The notes under the pieces are model-generated. The model searched no databases. It saw nothing but the letters and a program-made list of their open reading frames with translations, and had not been told where the DNA came from. Shown piece by piece: positions 1 to 8,427 of a stretch of 52,401 nt of DNA (position 1 is the first letter of the stretch; each line of letters opens with the position of its first letter). Source of the stretch: Bacillota bacterium (GTDB taxonomy: Bacteria; Bacillota; Clostridia; Christensenellales; Pumilibacteraceae); contig WQVM01000003.1 in assembly GCA_009783985.1 (NCBI GenBank), positions 1 through 52,401 of the forward strand, given 5' to 3'. Both the position numbers and the translations under genes were made by a program.

Positions 1-293
1 CGCTCCATATCGGCGGTCGTTTTGCATTCCCACATAGGTAGCTTATCGGCTATTTTTGTCTTATCACGATAGCCGTTTTTTAACGCTTGCCCTGTAACAA
101 GTTCCGAATGCTCGCCGTGATAAAACCACGCACAATCGACATAATTGATTCCGTTATCTATAGCATAACGGATTAGGTCGATAGCAAGAGGGTAATTGAC
201 CTCGCCACCTTCTTTGCAAGGGAGTCGCATTGTCCCCATTGCCAGTGTGCTGATGTTAAAGTCAGGTCCGAATTTTCGTAGTTGTGTTTTCAT
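1..293 (-). CDS. aldo/keto reductase, N-terminal part (cut by window edge)
   Basis: Reading the minus strand from the ATG at 291-293 gives 97 codons that stay open to the window edge. The family is recognised from the start of the (beta/alpha)8 barrel: LAMGTMRLP at residues 17-25, then NGINYVDCAWFYHGEHSE with the catalytic Asp53 and Tyr58 in the usual D-x4-Y spacing, and the catalytic Lys84 in IADKLP. Members reduce aldehydes or ketones with NAD(P)H in the cytosol; the many Clostridia paralogs (often with a C-terminal ferredoxin domain) have unknown substrates, and the C-terminal half that would decide this is outside the window. A possible -10 (TATAAT, positions 313-308 on the minus strand) lies only about 14 nt before the start codon; no clear -35 or Shine-Dalgarno site is seen. 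Confidence 0.85.
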   Translation of the reverse strand, partial: MKTQLRKFGPDFNISTLAMGTMRLPCKEGGEVNYPLAIDLIRYAIDNGINYVDCAWFYHGEHSELVTGQALKNGYRDKTKIADKLPMWECKTTADME

Positions 294-336
294 TTTAATT
301 GACTTCCATTATAAAATGTTGTATAGTAGACTTATA

Positions 337-699
337 TCATAGGAAGTAAAACGGAAAGAATCCGCCTCGTATATTTGATGTGGCGATAATTACAATAATA
401 GTTGTGACAAAAAGCACAATATTGATAGTTAAAATCAACATAGACGATAAAAATAAGCGCCGTATAAGTTGACGGATAGCAAAGAGTGTTGAGAGTATAG
501 AAGTTATAACTATAGGAAAAATGCAAATTGTCCAATACCACGCACTGGTTCTCTCGGATACGGCAAAGGACAAAAATCCGCCCAGTATCATAACACCAGA
601 GAGTACACAAAAAAGAAATGCTAAACCATTAAAAAGTTTGTCACTGGGTGCGTTAGTATATTCACGGGATATTAGTTCTTCTAGTACATCTTTGCTCAT
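337..699 (-). CDS. small three-TM membrane protein, unknown function
   Basis: A 120-residue protein starting MSKDVLEELISREY. A cytoplasmic N-terminal segment of about 35 residues is followed by three hydrophobic stretches (NGLAFLFCVLSGVMILGGF, WTICIFPIVITSILSTLF and LILTINIVLFVTTIIVIIA) and a short aromatic tail, so it is predicted to sit in the cytoplasmic membrane. I do not recognise a family. The open frame extends 13 codons upstream to a TTG, but that TTG lies inside the -35 hexamer of a good promoter (710-738), so the ATG at 699 is chosen. There is no Shine-Dalgarno site; the message would begin only about four nucleotides before the ATG. It is divergent from the manA fusion gene and runs toward the reductase. 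Confidence 0.65.
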   Translation of the reverse strand: MSKDVLEELISREYTNAPSDKLFNGLAFLFCVLSGVMILGGFLSFAVSERTSAWYWTICIFPIVITSILSTLFAIRQLIRRLFLSSMLILTINIVLFVTTIIVIIATSNIRGGFFPFYFL

Positions 700-709
700 A
701 TTTACAGAC

Positions 710-738
710 AGTATAGCATATAAAAACGAACTTGTCAA
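710..738 (-). promoter_or_regulatory. sigma-70-type promoter with about 4-nt leader
   Basis: On the minus strand TTGACA (738-733), a 17-bp spacer and TATACT (715-710). Ten nucleotides separate the -10 from the ATG at 699, so the expected start point lies about 4 nt before the codon. It is one of several near-leaderless promoters in this window. Confidence 0.7.
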
Positions 739-767
739 GTAATGAATAAAAAATTCAAGGATAAATT

Positions 768-834
768 ATAAAATATAAATTATAAAGGATTGACTTAGTG
801 ATTTTTTAGCTTCAACTTATAATTTATATTTTAT
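768..834. repeat. snap-back palindromic element, copy A
   Basis: Perfect 18-bp inverted arms (768-785 and 817-834, made only of A and T) enclose a 31-nt loop containing TTGACTTAGTGATTTT. The loop resembles those of the elements at 10500-10612 and 22501-22583, while the arm sequences are unrelated, which suggests one family of small palindromic insertions. Confidence 0.6.
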
Positions 835-891
835 GTCATAGGATATCGTTCCTACGCTAAAGCTGTGACACAAAAAAGGGCACCAGCCGAA

Positions 892-944
892 CCGTCGACA
901 GCAAAGTTAGTAAGAAAATAAAAATAGACCTCGACGGCTTTTTT
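892..944 (+). terminator. weak terminator-like hairpin before the manA fusion
   Basis: CCGTCGA (892-898) pairs with TCGACGG (931-937), followed by a run of six T (939-944). The loop of 32 nt is large for an intrinsic terminator. No plus-strand gene precedes it, so if real it would end a short RNA or act in the leader of the following gene. Confidence 0.35.
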
Positions 945-960
945 ATAATTGATAATTATT

Positions 961-2751
961 ATGAAACTAATACCTGCAATCAAGAATTATATTTGGGGTG
1001 GCACTAAGCTAAAGGAAAAATTTGGCAAAGTGTCCGATTCTCCTACTATTGCCGAGACATGGGAGTTTTCTATTCATCCGGACGGTGTTGCGACCACAGA
1101 GGACGGAAAACCATTATCTCAAATCCTGCCTGACTTGGGATTTCTGGTTAAGCTAATCGATGCTGCTGATAATCTGTCTGTGCAGGTTCATCCCGACGAT
1201 ACTTATGCCGCTAATGTCGGGTCTTTGGGCAAGCGTGAAATGTGGTATATAATTGATGCTGAGCCAGGAGCGGGGATATACTGTGGTTTTAAGCGTGATA
1301 TGACTAAGTCCAAACTTAGGACAGCCCTAACTAATGGTACGATACTTGACGACCTTAACTTTTTTGAAGTTAAAGCAGGCGACTGTTTTTTTATAGAGGC
1401 AGGCGTTGTACACGCTATAGGCAAGGGCGTGACGCTGTACGAACTTCAGCAGAGCAGTAACCTTACTTATAGGCTGTATGATTATGGGCGTGTAGGTGCG
1501 GACGGCAAACCTAGAGAGCTACATATAGAGGACGCACTCAAAGTAGCCGACTTGACTAAATATGTAAGAGCCGACAGCAAGATAAAAGCAGGCAACGGCA
1601 TACAAAGACTTAGCGGTTGCAAAAGTTTTACGGCATATGAGATTACTACAAAAAATCAAATGACTCTCAAGGGTGACCCAAATTCTTTTGCGGCTTTGAC
1701 CGTTATCGAAGGCAAAAACGCAGGTCAAACGACTTTTGTCCAAGTTGGTCAAGATATAGAACTACAAGAGGATAGCAAAATTATTATGGCAAAAATGATT
1801 AAGTATTATTTAGGAATAGACATCGGCGGTACTCAAATCAAAGGCGGTATTGTCAGTAGTGACGGCTTGGTGTTGTCGCAAGGCAGTATAGCTACAGATG
1901 CCCAAAAGTTGTCGAGTTGTGTCAGTAGTTTTGGCGAGGAGCTTTTGGCGAAAGCAGGACTCAAAAAAGTTGACATAGAAGCAATTGGTATGGGGATTCC
2001 GGGGATTATAGACAGCGAGGCAGGCATTATTACTTACAGCAACAATTTGGCAATCAAGCATATTCCGATTGTCAAAGAGGTGGTTAAAGCGTGGGGCAAG
2101 GATGTACCGCCGATTTTTATTAGTAATGATGCTAATGTCGCCGCACTTGGCGAGTGCAAATTTGGGGCTGGCAAAAAATATAACAGCCTTGTTATGGTCA
2201 CGCTTGGCACGGGTGTGGGTAGCGGTATTGTTATTGACGGCAAGATTTTTGAGGGTAATAAGGGTGCAGGGGCAGAGGTCGGACATATGGTGATTGAGAG
2301 GGACGGCGAGCCATGCAACTGCGGTCGCAAGGGGTGCTTTGAGGTCTACAGTTCTGCCAATGCGCTCAAGAGAGATATTTTGCGTGCGCTTGAGGCACAT
2401 AAGGATAGCAAGATGTGGGAAGGTGTCAAGGATAAGGACAAAGTTGGCGGAAAACTTGCCTTTGACTACAGACACACCGACCCCATAGCCAAAAAAGTTG
2501 TTGACAATTACATCGATTACCTTGCAGACGGTCTTACTAATGTGGCGACAATATTCAGACCCGATGCAATAGTCATAGGCGGTGGTGTTTCGGCTCAAGG
2601 CGAAAACCTACTCAAAGACCTTAGGGTCATACTCAATAACAGAATTTTTGGACAAGAGTTAGGTCCAAAAGTCGAGCTAGTAACAGCCAAACTAGGCAAC
2701 GACGCAGGCTTTTTAGGTGCGGCAGCCTTAGCAATGAGTAAGATGGAATAG
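961..2751 (+). CDS. manA: fused mannose-6-phosphate isomerase and ROK sugar kinase
   Basis: A 596-residue cytosolic protein made of two complete enzymes in one frame. Residues 1 to about 275 are a type I cupin mannose-6-phosphate isomerase of Bacillus type, with the zinc-site motifs QVHPDD, EAGVVHAIG and ELQQSSNLTYRLYDYGR. It interconverts mannose-6-P and fructose-6-P. From about residue 279 (codon at 1795) a full ROK kinase follows: phosphate loop GIDIGGTQIKGG, catalytic SNDANVAA, TLGTGVGSGI and the zinc motif CNCGRKGCFE. No stop codon separates the halves; the kinase's likely ancestral ATG codons (1786, 1795) are still present. ROK members of this kind phosphorylate glucose, mannose or fructose. 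Together the halves could take mannose to fructose-6-P (inference). The ATG at 961 is preferred to an in-frame TTG at 949; no Shine-Dalgarno site is seen. An internal start giving a separate kinase is possible. Confidence 0.9.
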   Translation: MKLIPAIKNYIWGGTKLKEKFGKVSDSPTIAETWEFSIHPDGVATTEDGKPLSQILPDLGFLVKLIDAADNLSVQVHPDDTYAANVGSLGKREMWYIIDAEPGAGIYCGFKRDMTKSKLRTALTNGTILDDLNFFEVKAGDCFFIEAGVVHAIGKGVTLYELQQSSNLTYRLYDYGRVGADGKPRELHIEDALKVADLTKYVRADSKIKAGNGIQRLSGCKSFTAYEITTKNQMTLKGDPNSFAALTVIEGKNAGQTTFVQVGQDIELQEDSKIIMAKMIKYYLGIDIGGTQIKGGIVSSDGLVLSQGSIATDAQKLSSCVSSFGEELLAKAGLKKVDIEAIGMGIPGIIDSEAGIITYSNNLAIKHIPIVKEVVKAWGKDVPPIFISNDANVAALGECKFGAGKKYNSLVMVTLGTGVGSGIVIDGKIFEGNKGAGAEVGHMVIERDGEPCNCGRKGCFEVYSSANALKRDILRALEAHKDSKMWEGVKDKDKVGGKLAFDYRHTDPIAKKVVDNYIDYLADGLTNVATIFRPDAIVIGGGVSAQGENLLKDLRVILNNRIFGQELGPKVELVTAKLGNDAGFLGAAALAMSKME

Positions 2752-2772
2752 ACCCATTAGGAGAGAAAATAT

Positions 2773-3591
2773 ATGGAAATAGAAAACAGAACGATTGCAC
2801 TACTAATTGATGCAGACAATATTTCAAAGGATTATTTTGCGACATTGCTAGACGAATTAAGCAAATACGGGCGTGTCACATATCGCAGGTTGTATGGCGA
2901 TTTTTCTAAGCCAAAAGCAAACGGATGGCAGACGGCATTGCTTGAGCATTCTATAGAGCAAATTCAGCAAGTAGCATATACATCTGGCAAAAACGCATCT
3001 GATTCGGCTATGATAATTGATGCTATGGATATTTTGTACAAAGACAAGGTAGACTGTTTTTGTCTTGCGACTAGCGACAGCGATTTTACCGGTCTTGCGA
3101 TGAGATTTAGGAATGATAATCTAATTGTAATCGGTGCAGGCGAAAAAAAGACACCAAGCTCCTTTAGAAAAGCGTGTGATAGATTTATACCGATTGATGA
3201 ATTGTTAAAGGCAAAGACAGGCGGACAAGAGCAGTCGCAAGAAGTAATCTCTACAGAAAAGAAAGCCACCGTAAATAATGTAGCCAAAAAGCAAACGCCC
3301 GCTATCAAAAAAGATACAGGGACTGATGCTGAGAGAGAAAAAAAGCTAGACAAATTTGTTGATATGGCAAAAAAGATGATTGAAGACAAAGCCGAATCGG
3401 ACGGCTATATGAATTTTTCGGTTTTGATAAGACAGATTTATCGCAAAATGAACGACTTCAACCCAACACTATACGGACACACAAACAGCAGCCCATCATC
3501 ATTTTTTAAGAGCCTAAAAAATAAAAACGGCAAAGCAATATTCGAACTAAAAAAAATAGGCTCAGTAGACCACATCAAAATCAATGTATAA
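2773..3591 (+). CDS. NYN-domain nuclease-like protein with OST-HTH tail
   Basis: A 272-residue soluble protein. Residues 6-150 form a LabA/DUF88-type NYN (PIN-like) domain: ALLIDADNIS with Asp13, a central DSAMIIDAMD and ATSDSDFTGLA, the acidic residues expected to bind the metal. A charged, probably flexible linker (about 155-205) is followed by a C-terminal OST-HTH/LOTUS-like domain (about 210-272, FSVLIRQIYRKM then SSPSSFFKSLKN). NYN-OST-HTH proteins are thought to act on RNA; no bacterial substrate is established. Start at ATG 2773, preceded by AGGAGAG about 8 nt upstream, a good ribosome site; 21 nt behind the fusion gene, so probably co-transcribed. Confidence 0.85.
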   Translation: MEIENRTIALLIDADNISKDYFATLLDELSKYGRVTYRRLYGDFSKPKANGWQTALLEHSIEQIQQVAYTSGKNASDSAMIIDAMDILYKDKVDCFCLATSDSDFTGLAMRFRNDNLIVIGAGEKKTPSSFRKACDRFIPIDELLKAKTGGQEQSQEVISTEKKATVNNVAKKQTPAIKKDTGTDAEREKKLDKFVDMAKKMIEDKAESDGYMNFSVLIRQIYRKMNDFNPTLYGHTNSSPSSFFKSLKNKNGKAIFELKKIGSVDHIKINV

Positions 3592-3600
3592 TAGTCCAAC

Positions 3601-3630
3601 AAAAAAAATGCGTGTTAAAGTGCTTTTTTT
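3601..3630. terminator. possible weak bidirectional terminator
   Basis: Eight A, a short imperfect GC stem (TGCGTGTTAAAGTGC) and seven T lie 10 nt after the NYN stop codon. The stem is weak, so this is a low-confidence call. Confidence 0.3.
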
Positions 3631-3650
3631 GCTAGACCACTAATATCAAA

Positions 3651-3788
3651 TCGTAGGGGCGGGCGTCTCCGACCGCCTTATAACAACAATTATCCGTATT
3701 ATTTTACGCTGTTGTCCCACAGTTTGTCGGGCTATGATATGTAATTGATTTACCAAGTCGTAGGGGCGGATGGTGATCCGCCCGAATA
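3651..3788. repeat. REP-like units in direct orientation
   Basis: Two units beginning TCGTAGGGGCGG, at 3651-3677 and 3758-3788, both pointing the same way. Each folds on itself (for example GGCGGATggtgATCCGCC). Related units are at 8428-8516, 12890-12990 and 14646-14773, in other arrangements. Confidence 0.6.
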
Positions 3789-3846
3789 CTTTCAAATCCT
3801 TATTTATCCACAATTTAGTTTCGCCAAAAAAACATTACAAAAACAT

Positions 3847-3876
3847 TTGACAACTTGCCACATATTATAGTATACT
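3847..3876 (+). promoter_or_regulatory. promoter of the lipoprotein gene, upstream of a microsatellite
   Basis: TTGACA (3847-3852), 18-bp spacer, TATACT (3871-3876). The predicted start near 3883 puts the whole AGCA microsatellite inside a leader of about 220 nt ahead of the lipoprotein gene. Confidence 0.6.
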
Positions 3877-3910
3877 TATAACAATGGTTATTACACTTAA
3901 AGGTGAGCAT

Positions 3911-3992
<82 letters not shown>

Positions 3993-4103
3993 ACATTTCT
4001 AGCTTGTAACCTTTTTAAGTGCAATTCATATTTATTGGCTGTTTCTGCTATATAAGCGGAAGCGGTTTTTTTTGTTGCATTATTTACGCAAAAGGAGATT
4101 AAA

Positions 4104-4595
4104 ATGAAGAAAAAATTATTAACAATCGCTTTGGCAATAGCCTTAGCAATGACAGTTTTCGCCTTTGCAGGTTGCGATTTAGGTGATGGGTCAGGGTCAG
4201 ACAATCAAAACGGGCAAGAGCTGATGCAGCTAAATCCAATACGAAATCCACGGCTTTTAGGCAGATCAGTGACCTTCGATATGGATTCTAGGACAGAGCG
4301 TATTAGGGTAGGATTTATGTATTGGGATGAGTATGCGGAGAGAGTGGATGTGATAACAAGGGTAAATACTGAGGGCTTTGAGGATGAGGAATTTTTCTAT
4401 TATTACCTTACACTTATTCATTATTTGGGTGGAGGTCTGCGTGGCATTGATCTTGAATTTCTTTTTGAAGCTGGTTATGTGCCAAGACAAACTTTTCTTG
4501 ATGTATCTATTATTGCTGTTGGCACAAGTGGAGTACACAAGAATTCTGACCCAGTTATAGTTGGACCAATTAGGGCACCAGCGATTCCTTTATGA
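4104..4595 (+). CDS. small lipoprotein, unknown function
   Basis: A 163-residue exported lipoprotein: MKKK start, hydrophobic core LLTIALAIALAMTVFAF and a lipobox AGC at residues 22-24, then an acidic, Gly/Ser-rich spacer (DLGDGSGSDNQNGQ) and a compact domain of about 120 residues with alternating beta-like stretches (RIRVGFMYWDEYAERVDVI). No family recognised. A strong Shine-Dalgarno (AAAGGAGATTAAAATG) fixes the start at 4104. The leader contains the AGCA microsatellite, so its expression or mRNA length may vary between cells. It is followed after 124 nt by the amidase, with no clear terminator between. Confidence 0.8.
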   Translation: MKKKLLTIALAIALAMTVFAFAGCDLGDGSGSDNQNGQELMQLNPIRNPRLLGRSVTFDMDSRTERIRVGFMYWDEYAERVDVITRVNTEGFEDEEFFYYYLTLIHYLGGGLRGIDLEFLFEAGYVPRQTFLDVSIIAVGTSGVHKNSDPVIVGPIRAPAIPL

Positions 4596-4719
4596 TAGTG
4601 ATATAGGGACAGGGGTGTCGACAACTTATATAAAAACAGACCACTTCCTTTCTTCTCTCTTCTTTTATCTCTATTCTCAATTTATCACGCTGTAGTTCCC
4701 CTAGGCATATACTATTGTT

Positions 4720-5670
4720 ATGGCGACAATAGTAATTGATGCGGGTCACGGTGGCTCAGATTGGGGTATCACGAGAGATAACCGTATGGAAAAAGCAGAC
4801 GCACTAGGCTTTGCGATGGCGCTTGGCGGTGAGCTACAGAGGCGGGGGCATAGGGTGATTTATACGAGGGAAAGCGATGTTTTTATCCCTCTCAATGAGC
4901 GGGCAAGAATCTCTAACAATGCAAGAGCAGACTTATTTGTGTCAATACATAGGAACGGACATACCACGGCGACCGCTAACGGATTCGAGAATATTGTCCG
5001 CCCAAATGCTTCGCCTCGTGAGATAGCGTGTGCGACAAGTGTGCTTAATAGAGTTAATGCTTTGGGTGTTTTTACTAATCGTGGACTCAAGACGGGTAAT
5101 TTTGTTGTGCTTAATGCAACCAACGCACCTGCTATGCTTGTTGAGTATGGTTTTTTGTCAAATGTTTCGGACAATCAGCGGTATGACCAAAATTTTAGAC
5201 GACTTGTTACGGCAACAGCGGATGGTATAGAGGATTGCCTAGGCGGAGGGGGAACAGTTCCGCCGCCACCACCACCACCACCGAGCGGAGGCTTGCAAGG
5301 CACAATTTCGACCACTAGCGGAAATTTGAATGTAAGAAGTGCCCCTAATACAGGTGCAAGTATCATAGGCTCTTTGCCTAACGGTGCAACCATAAATATT
5401 CTAGGCGAACAAAACGGCTGGTTAAGGATAAATTTTCAGGGCAGAGACGGCTGGGTTTCTGGCGGTTTTGTCCGAATTGGAGATACAGGAACAGTAGCAA
5501 CCACAGGCGGCAACCTCAATATGAGAGCATCCCCAAATACAACTTCGGCAGTGTTGGTCACAATCCCAAACGGTACTCGTATTCCGATAACAGGCATTTC
5601 AGGCAACTTCCTACAAACCTTCTTTGCCGGCAGAACAGGCTGGGTCTCAAGAGATTTTGTTAGGGTTTAG
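4720..5670 (+). CDS. N-acetylmuramoyl-L-alanine amidase with two SH3b domains
   Basis: A 316-residue amidase_3 enzyme that cleaves the bond between muramic acid and L-Ala in peptidoglycan. The catalytic and zinc residues are all visible: His10 (DAGHGG), Glu24 (RMEKAD), His77 (SIHRNG) and Glu142 (MLVEYGF). A glycine/proline linker containing eight consecutive prolines (about 192-200) leads to two bacterial SH3 domains (about 203-256 and 259-316; GNLNVRSAPN and GNLNMRASPN) that bind the cell wall. Oddly there is no signal peptide or TM segment, as in phage endolysins, yet no phage gene is nearby. The ATG at 4720 has no Shine-Dalgarno site; TATACT at 4708-4713 is six nucleotides upstream, the spacing of a leaderless message, though no -35 is evident. 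Ends at a good terminator. Confidence 0.9.
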   Translation: MATIVIDAGHGGSDWGITRDNRMEKADALGFAMALGGELQRRGHRVIYTRESDVFIPLNERARISNNARADLFVSIHRNGHTTATANGFENIVRPNASPREIACATSVLNRVNALGVFTNRGLKTGNFVVLNATNAPAMLVEYGFLSNVSDNQRYDQNFRRLVTATADGIEDCLGGGGTVPPPPPPPPSGGLQGTISTTSGNLNVRSAPNTGASIIGSLPNGATINILGEQNGWLRINFQGRDGWVSGGFVRIGDTGTVATTGGNLNMRASPNTTSAVLVTIPNGTRIPITGISGNFLQTFFAGRTGWVSRDFVRV

Positions 5671-5734
5671 AATCAAGGCAAACAATTGTAGGAACGGATA
5701 CCATCAATAACAAATCGTTTTAGTGTTTTGTAAG

Positions 5735-5768
5735 GAGCATTGCTATATCATGGCGATGCTCTTTTTTT
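5735..5768 (+). terminator. intrinsic terminator after the amidase
   Basis: GAGCATTGC (5735-5743) pairs with GCGATGCTC (5753-5761) across a nine-nucleotide loop, followed by an unbroken T run to 5768. Confidence 0.85.
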
Positions 5769-5790
5769 GAGGGAGAGGGGTGTAAGATGA

Positions 5791-5820
5791 TTGACTTTTG
5801 GTGTGGGGTTGTAGTAGAAT
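5791..5820 (+). promoter_or_regulatory. icd promoter with about 3-nt leader
   Basis: TTGACT (5791-5796), 18-bp spacer, TAGAAT (5815-5820). The expected start point near 5827 is three nucleotides from the ATG at 5830. Confidence 0.6.
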
Positions 5821-5829
5821 GTTAGGGAT

Positions 5830-7047
5830 ATGGAAAAGATAATAAAAAAGATAATTATGAAAAAGCCCATTGTAGAAATGCAAGGGGACGAAATGACACG
5901 GATTTTGTGGGATTGGATTAAGGAACTTCTTATTGAGCCGTATGTTACTCTCAAGGTTGCTTTTTTTGATTTGGGGCTTGCTGAGAGAGAGAAGACAGAT
6001 GATAAGGTTACGCATGAGGCTGCGGCGGCAATCAAAAAACACAGGGTAGGTGTTAAGTGTGCTACTATCACACCTAACGCACAGAGAATGGAAGAGTATA
6101 AGCTGTCTAAGATGTGGCTTAGTCCTAACGGCACAATAAGAGCGGCACTTGACGGGACGGTATTTCGGACTCCTGTAGTGTCAAAAAATCTCAAGTCATT
6201 TGTACCCGGTTGGGTTAGTCCTATTACGGTAGCACGCCACGCTTATGGTGACCTTTATCGTAATCAAGAATTTTTGGTTGAGGGTGCCGGTGCGGTGGGC
6301 GAGCTTGTACTAAAATACGCTGACGGCAACGAAAGACGCAGACAAATCGCAGCCTTTGACGGCGGCGGTGTGCTTCAGGGTATACATAATACCGACAAAT
6401 CTATTGCCAGTTTTGCCAGAGCGTCATTTACTTATGCTTTATCAGTCAAGCAAGATTTGTGGTTTGGCACAAAAGACACAATCAGCAAGACTTACGACCA
6501 TAGATTTAAGGATATATTTGGTGAGATATTTGAGAGTGAATTTGCTGATAAATTTAAGGAAGCCGGTATCAATTATGACTATACGCTTATAGATGACAGC
6601 GTGGCTAGAGTTATGAGAAGTAGCGGTGGTTTTGTGTGGGCGCTCAAGAATTATGACGGCGATGTAATGAGTGATATGGTAGCGTCGGCTTTTGGCAGTC
6701 TTGCGATGATGACAAGCGTGCTTGTAAGTCCTGACGGTTGCTTTGAATATGAGGCGGCACACGGTACGGTTACAAGACATTATTATAAATACCAAAATGG
6801 TGAAAAAACCTCGACTAATCCTGTGGCAACAATCTTTGCGTGGAGTGGTGCACTTCGTAAGAGGGGCGAGTTAGACGGTAGCAAGCGATTAGTCAAATTT
6901 GCAACTAAGCTAGAAACCGCTACCCTAAAGACTATTGAGCGAGGCACAATTACAGGTGACTTGGCATCATTGTACAAGGGCAGAAAAAAGCCTAGGGTCG
7001 CCGAGACAAGAGAGTTCTTAGAAGAAATACAAAAAATATTGAAATAA
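5830..7047 (+). CDS. icd: NADP-dependent isocitrate dehydrogenase, eukaryote-like dimeric type
   Basis: A 405-residue enzyme that oxidatively decarboxylates isocitrate to 2-oxoglutarate, giving NADPH for glutamate synthesis. It matches the homodimeric subfamily shared with eukaryotic cytosolic IDH along its whole length: VEMQGDEMTRILWDWIK, KCATITPNAQRMEE, substrate loop SPNGTIRAALDGTVFR, GRHAYGDLYR-like ARHAYGDLYR, KNYDGDVMSD and AAHGTVTRHY. Starts at 5830 (MEKIIKKIIMKKP), which fits clostridial homologs; an alternative ATG at 5857 exists. No useful Shine-Dalgarno site, but a promoter ends nine nucleotides before the ATG, so a near-leaderless mRNA is likely. Only 17 nt separate it from the next gene. 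Confidence 0.95.
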   Translation: MEKIIKKIIMKKPIVEMQGDEMTRILWDWIKELLIEPYVTLKVAFFDLGLAEREKTDDKVTHEAAAAIKKHRVGVKCATITPNAQRMEEYKLSKMWLSPNGTIRAALDGTVFRTPVVSKNLKSFVPGWVSPITVARHAYGDLYRNQEFLVEGAGAVGELVLKYADGNERRRQIAAFDGGGVLQGIHNTDKSIASFARASFTYALSVKQDLWFGTKDTISKTYDHRFKDIFGEIFESEFADKFKEAGINYDYTLIDDSVARVMRSSGGFVWALKNYDGDVMSDMVASAFGSLAMMTSVLVSPDGCFEYEAAHGTVTRHYYKYQNGEKTSTNPVATIFAWSGALRKRGELDGSKRLVKFATKLETATLKTIERGTITGDLASLYKGRKKPRVAETREFLEEIQKILK

Positions 7048-7064
7048 GGTTAGGATAAAAACCC

Positions 7065-8384
7065 ATGAAATTCAAATCGGAATTAGATAAAGACTTTTCT
7101 CCTATTATATTAGGGTGGGAAGACTTTCAAAAAAGAGCGACAAAACCGTTTGGGATAGCAATAGAGGACGCTGACGGGTTTAATTATAGATTTAAGTGCA
7201 AGATAGGGTCCAGTAAGGGAGAGAACTATTTTTTTATTGAGCGTATAGTCAAAAGTTTGTTATGGATTGTAGGCGGTTACAAAATATATCTTGCAGGTAA
7301 TGGCGAAATTAGCGAAAGAATAAGAGCCGATTACGAAATTGGCGCAAGAGTATTTGATGCGGGTATAGTTAAGGCTGTTTATGATAGACCCGTTGAGATT
7401 ATTACTTGCGAACATCTGCCTAAGCTCAAGCGTCGGACTGTTATGGCAGGCGGTAATACTAAGGGCTGTCGCATAGGTTTTGATGCGGGAGGCAGCGACC
7501 GTAAGGTTAGTGCGGTGATAGACGGCGAGGTAGTATTTAGCGAAGAGGTTGTATGGCATCCTAAGATAAATGCCGACCCTCAGTATCATTTTGACGGGAT
7601 TCTGTCCGCACTCAAGACAGCGGCGGCAAAAATGCCCAAAGTGGACTCGATAGGCGTGTCAAGTGCGGGGATATATATCAACAATCGTACTTGCGTTGCC
7701 TCATTGTTTAAGGAAGTCCCCAAAGAGCAGTTTCATTTGGTGCGTAATATATACGAACGCACGGCAGAAGCTTTAGGAAAAAATATCCCTGTAACGGTGG
7801 CTAATGACGGAGATGTTACGGCAATTGCCGGCGGAATGATGCTAAAGTCAAACGGAGTATTGGGGATAGCTATGGGTACAAGTCAAGCGGGAGGTTACCT
7901 TAATGCTGACGGCGGACTTAACGGTTGGTTGTCGGAACTTGCTTTTGCTCCGTGTGATATAAGTGCAAAAGCAGTTGAGGACCCATGGAGCGGTGATTTT
8001 GGTACAGGAGTAAATTATTTTTCGCAGGACGCTGTAATCAAGTTATGTCCCGAAGCAGGCATCAATCTTGACCCAAAAGCAACTCCTGCCGAAAAACTTA
8101 GTGCAGTACAAGAGCTTATGAAAAAACAAGACCCCCGTGCCAAAGAAATTTATCGCACAATAGGGATATATCTAGGTTATACTTTGCCGTTTTATTCGCT
8201 TTTTTATGACATCAAATATGCGCTTGTGTTAGGGAGAGTTCTTAGCGGTGCAGGCGGTGACTTGATTGTTTCAACGGCTATCGATGTTCTCAAAACAGAA
8301 TTCCCCGATTGCGGAATACAAGTCGTAACGCCAGACGAAAATTTTAAGAGAGTGGGGCAGTCTATAGCCGCATCAAGTTTGTAG
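7065..8384 (+). CDS. ROK/BadF-like sugar-kinase-fold protein, long form
   Basis: A 439-residue cytosolic ASKHA-fold protein. The first 140 residues are an extra domain that I do not recognise (SELDKDFSPIILGWEDFQKR; SERIRADYEIGARVFDAG). The kinase part starts at about residue 143 with CRIGFDAGGSDRKVSA, followed by IGVSSAGIYINN, VANDGDVTAIAGGMML with the likely catalytic Asp, and IAMGTSQAGGYL. It lacks the CxCGxxGC zinc motif present in the two other ROK kinases in the window. Such long ROK proteins are frequent in Clostridia; the substrate is unknown and a structural or regulatory role is possible. It lies 17 nt behind icd and is probably in the same transcript. Confidence 0.75.
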   Translation: MKFKSELDKDFSPIILGWEDFQKRATKPFGIAIEDADGFNYRFKCKIGSSKGENYFFIERIVKSLLWIVGGYKIYLAGNGEISERIRADYEIGARVFDAGIVKAVYDRPVEIITCEHLPKLKRRTVMAGGNTKGCRIGFDAGGSDRKVSAVIDGEVVFSEEVVWHPKINADPQYHFDGILSALKTAAAKMPKVDSIGVSSAGIYINNRTCVASLFKEVPKEQFHLVRNIYERTAEALGKNIPVTVANDGDVTAIAGGMMLKSNGVLGIAMGTSQAGGYLNADGGLNGWLSELAFAPCDISAKAVEDPWSGDFGTGVNYFSQDAVIKLCPEAGINLDPKATPAEKLSAVQELMKKQDPRAKEIYRTIGIYLGYTLPFYSLFYDIKYALVLGRVLSGAGGDLIVSTAIDVLKTEFPDCGIQVVTPDENFKRVGQSIAASSL

Positions 8385-8427
8385 GAAGCGAGTTTGGCGG
8401 TGAAAAACAATTGTGAGAGCCTAGAAA

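Noticed and set aside
337-738. TTG start at 738 for the small membrane protein
   Set aside because: That codon is part of the -35 hexamer of the promoter, so it cannot lie in the transcript.
1810-2598. 262-codon minus-strand frame opposite the ManA-ROK gene
   Set aside because: It is antisense to a clearly conserved kinase and shows no protein family features.
4104-5670. Prophage lysis module
   Set aside because: Only the amidase is lysin-like; no holin, tail, capsid or phage integrase is nearby.
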